Shown here: one piece after another, positions 12,054 to 23,230 of the stretch | Numbering within the stretch: position 1 is the stretch's first letter | Layout of the letters: each line of letters begins with the position of its first letter | NCBI GenBank assembly: GCA_036971715.1 | Contig: JAVHJL010000001.1 | Coordinates: forward strand, 4,092,001 to 4,156,000 | Reading direction: 5' to 3' | DNA: 64,000 nucleotides | DNA from: Arthrobotrys musiformis | Lineage: Eukaryota; Ascomycota; Orbiliomycetes; Orbiliales; Orbiliaceae | Program-made: the position numbers and the translations under genes | Notes under the pieces: generated by a model | What the model saw: only the letters and a program-made list of their open reading frames with translations | The model's database searches: none | What the model was told of the DNA's origin: nothing

Positions 12054-13012
12054 TCAAGAAACATAAACAGGTGTTGGATTGCCTTTGCAGTAAAAGGTGT
12101 GTTTGAAAAGGTTCGTGTGTGACATCGTGATTGTTTGAGTGGGTAATGCAGTTCCTGACAGTTCGGCCGAACGCTACCCAAACTATCAGCATTCTTCGCC
12201 GTCCAACGGATATGATATGATATTTTAAAGAGAAGGGAGTGACGATGGGGCACTGGAAGCGATCCCATGGGGGTTGAGAGGGGATATATATACCGTTCCC
12301 TGGACAGTCAAGACTGTTGCTCGGTTGCACCCAGGATGATGAGCGCCACAATCAATGGTATATGTGTGGTGTTTTGTTAAAGTGCTTTGATACTTGTAAA
12401 CGGTATTTTGAATTGACATCACAACTCCAACCATAAGTCTTGATGGGCAGCCTTTGTCGACTGGTGCCCCGGCAGGATCATAAACCCTGCCCACAATTGG
12501 TAATTGCTCGTTTTGAGGCTTATCTAATGACTGACCTGCAAGCTCGGCTGCAGGTTCGGCAAAGGCAGAACTGTTGAGAGAAAAGGTTTGTCAGTAGGTA
12601 TGGAAGAAAGGGTGTTTGAAGGTCCAAAAATCGAGGGACGTAAGATAATAATGTGTTAGTTACAATCCCGAGATGATTGAAATTGAACCAAATATTCAAA
12701 ATCATATATATACGGAGCTTTATATAATAGTAGTAGTGTTATGAAACAATAGATAGAGAAATCAAAGTAGAAACACCGATAACTCCCAATATTACTCTAT
12801 ATCTAGATCTATTGAGTTCTGAACACTTCTGTGCGCACAAGGTTCCCACATGCATCTATATTGTATTTGCCGAACCTAGATATTCCACACGCTGCGCTGA
12901 CTAGTTCCGTGCCCAAATTCGAATTGCCACTCATTGCTCAGCAAAGGAAATATATATATACAACTCACCTGACAAGAGCCACCAAGGGAACCAAGCTCAA
13001 GGGGAACCGCAT
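12054..13012 (-). CDS. Small secreted cysteine protein, type 1, copy 2
   Basis: Exons 12969-13012, 12294-12570 and 12054-12173 encode 146 aa. Exons 1 and 3 have exactly the lengths of the copy at 8486-9357 (44 and 120 nt); exon 2 is 27 nt (9 codons) longer. The signal peptide MRFPLSLVPLVALV leads into SSAFAEPAAEL. Cysteines sit in GCPSR, DCGAHHPGC and YCKGNPTP, matching copy 1. The dibasic LDKR of copy 1 is LDKP here, so the presumed Kex2 site is lost. An acceptor eight bases further upstream (GATAG) would bring an in-frame stop, so the GGGTAG acceptor was chosen because it restores the conserved C-terminus. Function is unknown. Confidence 0.74.
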
Positions 13013-14542
13013 TTTCGCTTTGCTCTCGAGATCTCAATATAATATTACCGCTTTGTGGATTCCTCTATTGGCGTCGTGGCCCTCAAAATTGGAGCCGTGT
13101 ATACGTAGCTGGCTTGATTAGTGCGTAGGTGTATCAAGTGTAGCGAAAGAGAGAAATATACGGCAAGAGTATGAGACGGATATTTATAATATATATTATC
13201 GGTGTGCATGTGTTTGTAAATTTAGTTCTGGGCTCCCCTGTTCATGAGTTGATGCGGCTACGTGCCCGCATCTGCGGGTACCCAGACGGTTAGACCACTT
13301 GAGCGTTATGCCCTCAAAAATTATGCATGCAGTCGTGATATGCACGAGCTCGAAAATTTGAAGACTTCAACGAATTTGACAAGTCCAGGCCGGCTGGCGC
13401 GGTTAAAAAGCGAGAAATAACACGAACTCCTCCGGTGTCAACGCTCTATATAGCGACTAAAGCAAAGGGAACCCGGGTTTAATCGGTGGGAAATCGTAGG
13501 CCCTGGGCTATGTTGGGGGATCGAGCCGTACGCGAGCACTGAAACCGGGTTCCTTCGGATCTAAACCAATTGATCTAGATTTATATACATCGATTATAAT
13601 ATCTGATACCGATTATAATATCCGAATATTCTAGTCTTGGCGAATATTCTTAGCTTCAATGTGTTGCGTACGTAGCACATGTACGTATACATATGCATAT
13701 ATGTTGGCTAGCCGTGCGAGCTGCTCTTAAGATTATCCTAAATTAGGGGTATATATACTCGATATAATTTATTATAATCGCAACCGAAATTCGTTGAAAT
13801 GGTGACTGGAGGAGTTAAGCAAGTGGTTCCTGGGAGGCTCCACCACTTGCGCCTCGCTATCGGCTTTTTGTACCGTCCCTGTTCTCGTCCTGCGTCGTCG
13901 ATAGCTTGGTCCCAATGATTTAGGTCTAGACTGATAACCACCTTCAAGTCTACAGAGTCGTAGGATTCTAATCCCGTTAGAATACTTTGGTCACATTTTG
14001 CATTTCGAGAGTCAAAGTGCGCATGTGCTATTCCCTGTCTTATTACATACAATATCCAACCTCTCGCCGGCAAGGGTTATATAAATTAGTCAATTGCCCA
14101 TACATATTATATTGATATATTGACCGTAGCTCCCGTCTATCCTCGTGGATTTATACTGCTGGCTATTTATTTTATCTCCAGCAATACGAAAAGCCGGAAA
14201 CCGAGCCAAGAATTGAGGCGCTGGAGTTCGATTCCATATATAATTTTGTTCGCTATTTCGACGAATATTGAACTTTTCTCTTTAATTTCATGCTTATCTC
14301 AACTCAATGTTAGTCTCCCATTTCCTTATACCTCTACCAGCCATTCAAACAGTGAATATGCATGGGCCTATAGGCCCACGGCAGCTACGCACGGTCTATG
14401 TTTATTGGAGTTGTAGTTGACATTGAAATGCTATCTTAATATAGTGTTATTACGACCGGGGCCATACACCAGTATATATATATATTAAAAAACACTTAAA
14501 CACGGAGGTTCATTCGGTAGCCACAAGACCAATCTCATCGCC
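13013..14542. promoter_or_regulatory. Divergent intergenic region, unit 2 of the secreted-protein cluster
   Basis: This 1.5-kb spacer matches the head-to-head arrangement of unit 1. It is AT-rich with TATA-like runs near 14474. An open frame at 13738-14073 (minus) has no support as a gene. Confidence 0.4.
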
Positions 14543-15107
14543 ATGAAGATCTTTACATTATTAAGTTTAACACTTGGATGGTTCGTCGCGTCGTCCCCTA
14601 ATCTAGTATCCCTGTGCCACAATCTATAATCTCTCTCAGGGAGATTATGAGAGGGTTACATATGCGTCTATGTATCAACAGCGTAGTCCATCTGACTAAC
14701 AAGTTGATCTACTTTTACCAATATAATTCAAAAATATAGCTCTGCCATTGCTCTTCCAGACCCAGCCGCGAAAGCCCCCTGCACAACCACAGTCGGAATA
14801 TGGCCCCCCGGGGGGCAAGAATGGCCCCAGTGGCCCGTAACCTACCTCGATACTGTTACCAAAAAGCATATCATTACTATTAAATGTAATGGTTGCAAAT
14901 TAGTCACTACGACCAATTTTGAGACGGCAAGTCCCCCTTCTCGTTGAACATCAATAACTTCGGAGTTTTGGAAATGGTTTCCGGAATTCCTAGATGCAAA
15001 TCTAACATGGGTGGTTTGAGCAGGTCACCTTCGCGACTCTTCCAGAAGATCCACTGCCAACGAGAACAGTGTCGGCTCCCCTTAAAACTGAGCTAGTGTG
15101 TAAATAA
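14543..15107 (+). CDS. Small secreted cysteine protein, type 2, copy 2
   Basis: Exons 14543-14580, 14740-14926 and 15024-15107 encode 102 aa, the same length and exon sizes as copy 1. It begins MKIFTLLSLTLG, then CSAIALPDP. Cysteines are in APCTTT, KCNGC and VCK. The second intron starts with GCAAGT, a GC-AG intron; the homologous donor in copy 1 is GTGAGC. If this donor is not spliced, the frame reads into the intron and the terminal cysteine is lost, so the gene depends on GC-AG splicing or is decaying. It is divergent from the type 1 copy at 12054-13012. Confidence 0.72.
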
Positions 15108-16642
15108 TATGGAACACCATAGAGTTCGAAGCTAGGAGCCCAATTAACGAGACAAAGAAATGCAAATCCGAGAATATGTACATACAGATGATAAGCTACA
15201 TGAATGATCTATATATAGTTACCACTAACTGCGAATCAAACCAAATCGTTGTCGAGATGGTAAATCAGCTGTAGGGTCGATTACACCTTGTTGAATACAA
15301 TTCACCTTTACTGCTACTACTACTTGAAGCTTGTACATACATACAATTTTTGGAGAGAGTGTATGGACATATAAGCAAGATAAGGTGTTTTATTACTAAG
15401 ACCTCTTGAAGCAACCAGCTCGCTTCTAAAAATTCTCTAACTCGGCAGCATATTGTCTACATAAGCTTCATAGGCCTAAATACCCCCTAGGTCTAGGTAC
15501 GAGACAATCTGGATACTAACATCTAAGAATTATGAAAACCCACCCTATTAAAAATTGCACGCTATTAGTACTACGTAAGAAAAAAAGGGACCTCGAATTT
15601 GCTCAATCACTTACGTATCTATAGATCTACATGAATTAAGTTGGTTGTAAACAAGCACGGATATTAAATCATACCTAACGCACGTATTTTCCAAATGAAC
15701 TTCGTTCCTCCCCTTGAAGCCCCATTACCAAAAAGGACACACTCAGTTCTAACGACCTAGGTGGCAAAACGCAAATAATATGAGACTTTGCACAAGGCTG
15801 CGATTTTACTCGGGAGATGAAACGGATGGCGTCCTTATTTGGGCACTTGTACGTATATTATACGCAGAAGCGTCAGAAGTTTACCTGCAGCTGTTGAACG
15901 TTGTAAGCTTTTCAATCAAGAATAAGACTAACGTGAATCTAATATTTGAGCACCTGTGTACTAGTTTGAATTCAAAAATTCTTTCTTCGTGCTCTATAAA
16001 CTTAATCTATCATTTATGATTTTAGCGCTCGTAAGATCTTATAACCCAAAACTTATATATAATAATTTATTGTGAAGCCAAATAAATGGCTCTATACATA
16101 GCCTAGCATAAATACAGTGAAAATACAAATGAAAATGCGATGTTTCTTCTGGCACGAGAATTAAATTAAGAGTCTGTACATTGACACTATCATCACGAAG
16201 GATCCTTCGGGTCGGCCCGAATACACTCAATTAAGTTAGAATAGCTAGCGGAGGGCAGCGCTTCCGACTTCCAGATAAATCCTATAGTATTAGTACTAAT
16301 TTAGGTACATCGGTACCGCGGTACTTGCCTACCTAGGTACTTACTTATAGTATACCTGGATAACTTTCAAGAGTTACCATTGAGAGTTAGTTATACCACG
16401 CCCCATATGGCCATGCCTCTAGCTAGACGCCCAATGCCAATCGTAAAATGTCAAAGGTATGCCATTAATTATAATTCGTTTAGATGATTAAGATATGGGC
16501 ATCAGTAAAAGAAACTAGTTACATTTTTTATTTGCAAAATACGTGGTTGTTGGTCGTAAAGCCAAGCAAAATTACAACCTCCAAACCTCGAAGCCAACTT
16601 CTCTGGGCATCTTCTCAGTATTCTTTTGCTCAAGGAGGCTTT
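15108..16642. other. AT-rich intergenic region, no gene seen
   Basis: The stretch ends the secreted-protein cluster. Short frames at 15780-16019 and 16039-16230 lack any recognisable feature. Confidence 0.4.
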
Positions 16643-18177
16643 TCAAGCCCTTCGGACTTGCTTCTTCGCCGCCTTCTTCAATTCCTTTTCTTTTTCCTTG
16701 TCCAAAAACTTCTTCTGCTCGTCGGCGGACAGGCCTCTTAGTTTTGCATCTCGGTCTTGCTTTTTCTTCTCATCTTTGGCAGCCTGTCGCTCTTCGGCCT
16801 TCTTATCTTCCTCGGCTCTTTCGAGTTTGCGACGCTCTTCATCACGTGTAGCGCGAACCTTCCTAGAGACTTCAGGACGGAAGCGGGCGTTTGTGACAAG
16901 GAAATCGGGAAGTCTGAAGAAGTACTCTAGAATTGGCGCGGTGTCATCGTTGGATTCAATGTTCAAGTGAAGAACAACCCTCTTCTTTGCCTTATCGATG
17001 TCAGAAGTCCTAGATTGGTGTCGTTAGTATTAGAATAATTTCTTTTCTATCCAGTGAACATTGACTTACGAGAGTGGCTTGTCAATTGGCTGATCCGTAA
17101 CAGCGAGGTATTGGAAGCCCTGTCCAACCTTTTCGATGGCGGCAATCAACTCTTTTGTAAGCATTATATCCGTAACCTCGGCGCTTTCGGTCATAACCGT
17201 CAACCATGACGGCAATTTTGGTGTATCGACAGTCTTGGTCAAGCTCAAATCGTATCGTGCGCTCCGATGGGTCGCCATAGCCTTCTTATTCACCACACCC
17301 CAAACAAATCCATCGTATTTAGAATTGTGACCACCAGTTTTGGATGCATCGGCTCCGTCAGAGGTATATGTCGTGATCGTAACAGTATCGGAAGGTGCGG
17401 CAAAGGCATCCATGAAAAACGATGTAACGATTTCAAAGCACCACAGGAAAGGATTTCCACGACCCTTGAGTTTGATATTAAACACCGTAGAAAGAACATT
17501 CATTCTTCCCGAAGTATAGTGAACAAACTCCTGGCTGCTCTCCTCACGGATCAAGTCCTTCTCATTTCCGACGAACTTTCCAGCGGCGACATCTTCCTTC
17601 GCTTCTTCTGTGGTGGTGAGCGTTCGCTGGAATCCCACACGGGCGTATTCACGCTGCAGGAGCGGGACATTCTTGAGAATCCAGTTCTTGGCAATCTTGC
17701 GGTTGACAGAGACACCAACGAAGTGCCATGAGACCATGATAGTGAGAAATCCGATGATAAAGTACTCGGTAATGAAGTCCTTCGGGCTCACACGAAGCCA
17801 GAAGGCATACCAAGGGTGTTCATCGCCGAAGATACTCGGACGAACCGGGAGGGAGGTGGGAGGGGCATCCGAAGCACCAGAGGCAGCACTGGCAACAACA
17901 GAAGTGGCGGCGCTGACAACTGATTCAACAGTGCTGGCAGCGAAGTCGGCGAAGTCTAAAATCCGTTTGATATTCGTCAGTAATTGAAACTAAGCCGTCA
18001 ATATAGCAAGTCGGACGACCAGAAAGCTTCTCAGAGAACGCTTTTGCGGATGACGTCCCGCCGTTCGCCACTTTCGCACGGAATGAGGGTTGGTGGGATA
18101 ACAATTGACATACCGGTGTCACTGCTGATGGCAGACGCCGAAGAGGACGACGAGTCCTTCCCTCCAAAAAGACCCAT
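16643..18177 (-). CDS. CCDC47 family ER membrane protein (DUF1682)
   Basis: Exons 18114-18177, 17070-17955 and 16643-17009 give 438 aa. CCDC47 is the PAT-complex subunit of the ER multipass translocon, assisting insertion of membrane proteins and affecting ER calcium. Order: Ser-rich N-terminus (MGLFGGKDSSSSSAS), low-complexity Ala/Ser segment, one transmembrane helix at about residues 80-100 (FIIGFLTIMVSWHFVGV), a cytosolic globular domain with the family's VGFQ, HYTSGR and FEIVTSFFMD segments, then a Lys/Arg/Glu-rich coiled coil ending KKAAKKQVRRA as in other members. All three exons close in frame. The family assignment is firm; functional data come from animals, with fungal members less studied. 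Confidence 0.9.
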
Positions 18178-19284
18178 TGTGAAATGTACAGACAAGAAGA
18201 AACAGACCGGTCAACAGCGAGGATACGATAGAGGCAAGAAGAAGGGAAGGGAAAGGAGAGGCTACGTGTGTTTATGTCATCCGTTAGTGGTGGATAAAAG
18301 CAGGTGGCCTTGAAAAAACAAAAACCAATGGCAGGTAGCAAAGCCCAGTACGTGATGGAAAATACGAGAAATGGCGTCTACCACAGTCCATTTACCCGAC
18401 CATTGGGAAACTTCAAGACAACCCGCAGACGATATCGTGATATCGATACATCCCCATACAACATAGAGATCAGTTGGCTTCCGCATTCCGAGCTGCAGCA
18501 GGCATAATCCTCAGGCATTGGCTTGTCGGGAAGCAACGTTGACATGCAATGCTGCCGTGTTGTAGTCCCGTTTGTCCGTTTGTTTTACCTCAAATGGGCA
18601 GCGATCGAATTAGGAAGGCGTCTGTGGGCGTTTTGACCGCCAAGACAAACGCAATATCGGTACCGGAAAAACTCGTTGAGCACGGACATGGTATCGAAAC
18701 TGCTAGAGAAAGATCGAGGCTCAACTACCAGGCGTATAGAAATTAAAGGAATGAACTAGGGCCCTTGGGATTTAACAAATGGGCACAGTTTTAGAGGCGG
18801 AATGCGATGCCTTAACATATATCTCACCGACAATAACTTTTAATGCCATGCATCGACTGTTGTCATTTGCGTGTTGTCTTTGTGGTATTTTCCAATCCTA
18901 TAAACTATTTTAGTATGCCAACTCAGGGCACTTAAGCTTCCTCCAACAGAGACCTCGACAGGCTATATATCTCACAAGGTGATTCCACGCCAACAATTGT
19001 TTCTAGATGTCTATGCATATATGGCAGCTAGCGATGCCATCCAAGCCTCTTTATTCAATACCATGAAGCGTGTTATTATTGACCACTAGATGCATTATGT
19101 TGATTTTTTGAGCTTTAAGTAGCTAGTGCAAGCTTTCACGATCAATGCTGAAGCTTAGAATCTGGCCATCTAGCGTCCCAATAGCCACGTGACAAGCATC
19201 AATACGGAAGGGTTCTTATTTAACTAGCGGTCTGTTAGTCAGACGATAATCCTAGAAATTTCGAAATCGACTGTAGTTACTTAC
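18178..19284. other. Intergenic between CCDC47 and the NLR relic
   Basis: The CCDC47 promoter lies here. From about 19130 the minus strand may still carry traces of the NLR C-terminal region (an open ACHVAIGTLDGQILSFSI segment near 19140-19210), but it is too degraded to delimit. Confidence 0.35.
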
Positions 19285-21785
19285 GTCTACTATATCTGCT
19301 AATGTCCTTAATGCGTCGATAACGCGCGGTAGCTTGCCCAACAAACTGAGGCATTCTAGCCATAGCGCCACTGTGGCAGCTTGGTGCGGAGGAATTTACT
19401 GAGCCCTCTTTGCGCTAAAAGTGTTCTGAACCAGCGTAGTCTGGATAGCGCCCTTGAGGTGTCGCACCCAGATCTGCAGAAGCTAGCTGCGTAGTCCAAG
19501 CTGGCCACTATTGAATTGCCTTCCGTCAATTCTCGGGTTGAACCAGGCCCTGGATCCATGGAAGGTTTGCGAGATTAACCTCGAGTTGTTGAGATAGGTG
19601 GGGCAGACAGCTTAGTACAATCTCACCACGCCCATAATGTTCACTGGTGCTGAGTGTGGATTGCCCGTGCTCCCTGGCCAAGCAGTCTCGAGCTGAGCGG
19701 CAAGCAAAATCGATGTTGACGCTTTATCGTATGTTAAGAATGGGGCGCATCGATTGACTAACTCGTCAATAGCGACCCGTTCGCCAGACAGACACAAGAC
19801 GCTTCTCACCTTTGCCACATATGCACATTGAGAGGCCGATAGGCTAGCAGCATCAACTTGAGGAGCCGCATGCATCTCTCTACAACGACCGGCTCATCCG
19901 AGCAGAGTTGATGTAACGCCTGATCGATATCATGATCATGAAGAGCCTACAAATCTGGCGGGACTTCTTGAATCTTAGCTAATGCATCATCTCGACCCAT
20001 ACTCTCGAGTTCCTTTCACACCACGCTGACCATGAATACATATCCCCGGCTCTTTCAGGAAGCTTATTCTCTATTTCTTTATGTAGACTTTATCCATAGA
20101 TTTTGTTGTGATCGAGCCTAGCCACTTTACTAGCGACATAGGCCGCCGCTACCTTGGAAACATATTTCGACTTAGCTTCCGGACTAATCAGCACCTGCTC
20201 AGATATATCAGACAATTCCTGTTCGGTGATATGTATTGGTCAGCTTGTTAACAGCCATTTAATTTTATCCGGAGATTCGGGCCCTGTCCGGATAGTAAAT
20301 TTTAGGAAATTAGTCACATTGTTATACCTTATCTTAGTTATGTACAATTTTTGGTGTTCGCATTAATGTCGCATCCTTCGAAAAATGTCCCAGGGCGTTC
20401 GCCATATGGTAATATCTTTATTAAAGAGCTCGTTTTCGGTATCCCAGTAATGTTGCAAAAACTCATCAAGCCCCCTGTGCTGATTTACAACCTGCAGAAT
20501 TAGGCCCTTAATGGTCGCTTCGGCGGTATTAAGCTCATAGTTACCATTTTGACGAGGAAGGTAACAGATAACGATATTGTGTAAGCGTGAAGGTTGCTCA
20601 ATAAGATAAATCAACATCATAGTTTCGGCTTTGCCCGCGTGACGTCGCCTTTGACCACAAGTAAATAGGTATTTTTTCTATCTTTGCATCTCTTATATTG
20701 CATATCTTGAAGAACCTGGTCAATAAATTCAAAAATTAACCTGTCATTTTCCTCTTTTAGCAGATTCTTGACACCAATTGCATCCGGGCATCGCGGGGGG
20801 CAGAGACAAAATGGAGTTTTATCATCATTAATTATAACAGTGAAATTTTTATTCGAAACTAATTGCAATATCCATTAGCGCTGGAAATTATTGAATACAT
20901 TGTTAAAGGGTATAATCGCTAAACGATAGCTATAGCCTGAATTGTATCGTTTGGTGGCTTACTATGCTCATTGTACGTCCCCCCGGCTTCAACTTTAATC
21001 TGCCGTGCATTATCGTTCCAGTTAGTTTGGTTCGAAATCCCTCCTGCGTGGGCCACACTAACATTATGACCACTGCCATAGACATTCATCGTGAGGGACC
21101 CCTCTTCAAACACGCGGTCGGGCACTGAAGATTCCCAGCCTGCTACCTCAGCGATACTCTCGGCAAGCTCTTCTTTATCTATATTTATCTCGATAACCTC
21201 CTCTTCCCCTCCTGCAGTTATTACCCTAAAAGTAGTCAAGAGTTGTATAGACTCTAAAATATCTTTCATCAAAGTTTCCACTTTGCCCCCTTTTCCCAAA
21301 GTCCGAACGGCTTTGTAGTATCGCCCCAGGCGGGAGTTCTTGTTCCCATCATCGGGGACAACTTTGTCAAATAGACCCTTCAACTTTTGCCAGCTATCTT
21401 GACAATGATCGATTTTTCGTTTGGTCTCGACGTCAATTCTTGATTCCTTTCTGGATTCAAGACCAGACTTCGTTGCCTCTAAAGTCTGCCTGATGAGTGG
21501 GAGTTTGTACGACGCCTCGCGAAATACTCCGGGGAGGCCATTGGCTTTTGAAGCAGCTTTGTATACTTGCTTCACTCCATCGATGATACCGACAATTGGG
21601 GAGATCGCAGTTGCAGCTGCGATAAATTCGGCGCCTGACGAGAGGATGAGATTCGATGAGGTATATGCTAAACGTTTGTAATTAGCATTAATAGTCAACT
21701 CTTGGCTATGGGCCATGGCGCTATTACAAGAAGTGTGTATGTAGGTATTGATCCGAGCAAGGGCGAAGCTGTCCTGTTTAGCCAT
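19285..21785 (-). pseudogene. Decayed NOD-like receptor gene: SesA domain + NACHT NTPase
   Basis: Fungal NLR/STAND proteins couple an N-terminal effector-type domain to a NACHT NTPase and control non-self recognition and programmed cell death. The first part (20919-21785) is still open for 288 codons. It has a SesA domain: ISPIVGIIDGVKQVYKAA, GLPGVFREASYKLPLIRQTL, LGRYYKAVRTLGKGGKVETLMK. A Gly/Asn-rich tail follows, then a stop. Downstream, in three different frames, come remnants in family order: a P-loop vicinity (LLVVKGD.., 20620-20660) broken by a frameshift with an AGKAETMML sequence in the next frame; a LNTAEATIKGLILQVVNQH segment; a PDKIKWLLTS segment; KLMLLAYRPLNV; and WLECLSLLGKLPRVIDAL at about 19290-19370. 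Stops and frameshifts interrupt all of it. The SesA part alone could still be expressed. Confidence 0.72.
20919..21785 (-). CDS. SesA-domain protein, surviving 5' part of the NLR relic
   Basis: An intact 288-codon frame with ATGs at 21785 and 21716; the latter (MAHSQELTI) is nearer the domain. SesA is an alpha-helical domain found at the N-terminus of fungal STAND proteins and, on its own, in partner proteins. After the domain, SVPDRVFEEGSL leads into a Gly/Ser/Asn-rich motif with VYGSGHN and NQTNW and ARQIKVEAG. This sits where many SesA-NACHT proteins carry a sigma-type amyloid-forming motif. Whether this fragment is translated is unknown. It could be a stand-alone SesA protein or just the undamaged end of a pseudogene. 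Confidence 0.55.
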   Translation of the reverse strand: MAKQDSFALARINTYIHTSCNSAMAHSQELTINANYKRLAYTSSNLILSSGAEFIAAATAISPIVGIIDGVKQVYKAASKANGLPGVFREASYKLPLIRQTLEATKSGLESRKESRIDVETKRKIDHCQDSWQKLKGLFDKVVPDDGNKNSRLGRYYKAVRTLGKGGKVETLMKDILESIQLLTTFRVITAGGEEEVIEINIDKEELAESIAEVAGWESSVPDRVFEEGSLTMNVYGSGHNVSVAHAGGISNQTNWNDNARQIKVEAGGTYNEHSKPPNDTIQAIAIV

Positions 21786-23230
21786 ATATCTACATCTAGG
21801 ACAGGAGAGTCGTCGCTTTATATTTATACGTATACTCCTAGACGAGGATGGAAAACGGAAGATGGGGCTATAAGCTCCACAAGTAATCTAACTAAGGATC
21901 GGATGTTTCTAAAAATATTTCTTAGCGCCAAGGATCTGTATTTTTCTAAAACGTGCAGCCTTGCTTGAGCTTGACAGGTGATATTGCGGGTATTGCTATA
22001 TTGTAGGTTTTTAGTCGACCTAGAACATAAAATACCTTGGATCCATAGAACCCCAGCAAGCCATATATATTACATAAGCCAAATAAACAAACAAACGTCC
22101 TGGAGTACAGCGCGCGCTAACCCGTGGAAGTCTAGAGGTCACAGGAATTCTAAAATGTGCCGTTATATTATAGCGTTATACATTTCGGAGCTCGAGGGCG
22201 CTGGCTAGGACAACCATAGCATCGACAGACTATAATTAAATTTGATTCAAGTACCGTAGCGGCTTACACGCCTCTGTATATAAGTTTAGGTTATTGAGGG
22301 GTTACCAGAGACCAGTTAAGTTGCAGCAATTTCTGGCGGGTGTACCTTAAACGCTGCCCTTCACTAACCTTAAATTTAGTCAGGGACCCCAACATGAAGT
22401 TGGCGGCTTTCCCAAAACGACTTCTGCGCCAGAACAATCTCCAACAACATTCGTGTTTAGAAGTACTATGTGCTGTACAATGCACAAATCTATCAATTGA
22501 AGATAAAACTTATCGATTCTGATATTGATATATCCCTGGAACCCTCCATCATATCCCAATTCATAATTGTAACGTACAAACATCAACATTTCCTCACAAA
22601 AAAGAAAAACCAATACCAATATATAAAAAAAAAGCTTTTCCATTATCCTGCTTTTTTCTTTCTTTCCGGCGAACCCCCCGCTTCACCGTTTTGGTGAAAG
22701 CTCGCAGTAGACGTAGGTAATCCACATACCAAAAAAAAGATAAAAAAAAAATACAATTCCCGTTTTCTCACATTTAAGCTTTTTTTTGGTCACGTATAAT
22801 TTAGGAAATAAGAAGGAAAGGGATTAAAGAAAGGAAATAGGCCTTAAAAACGCCATTGCCCTCCGAAAGAGAATAGGTTGTACAAAAAGAGGCACTTAAA
22901 ACCCGAAAATGTATAGGGGGATTCGCAGTCCGAAGAAGGAACAGACTTTACGTCTACCCAATGCTAACCAAGTCCAATAAATCAACCAAAGAAGAAGAAA
23001 GAGACTGAAAATCTACCAATTGACTAGCGGAAAACCCGAGCAAAAATCCAAAAGAACAAATCGAACCGGTGATGCTAGGTATTGTGGACACAAAACCGAG
23101 GGAGAGGAAATACAAATAAATAATTGAAAACTCAAGAACCACCTACCTTAGGTTGGTTGGCTGCTGTTCCCTTCATAGTTCATTGGTATATTGAGGGCGT
23201 GTATTCTGTTCTGAATGTTTGCCCGAGGGG
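21786..23230. other. AT-rich intergenic region, no gene seen
   Basis: It contains A/T homopolymer runs (22625-22640, 22725-22790) and unsupported short frames. It lies downstream of the 1139-aa gene and upstream of the NLR relic. Confidence 0.4.

Noticed and set aside
13738..14073. 111-codon minus-strand frame in the divergent spacer
   Set aside because: It has no counterpart in the other duplicated spacer, no signal peptide and no recognisable motif.
14200..14260. Another T-loop-like segment (GGAGTTCGATTCC)
   Set aside because: The flanking arms do not pair and no cloverleaf can be drawn.
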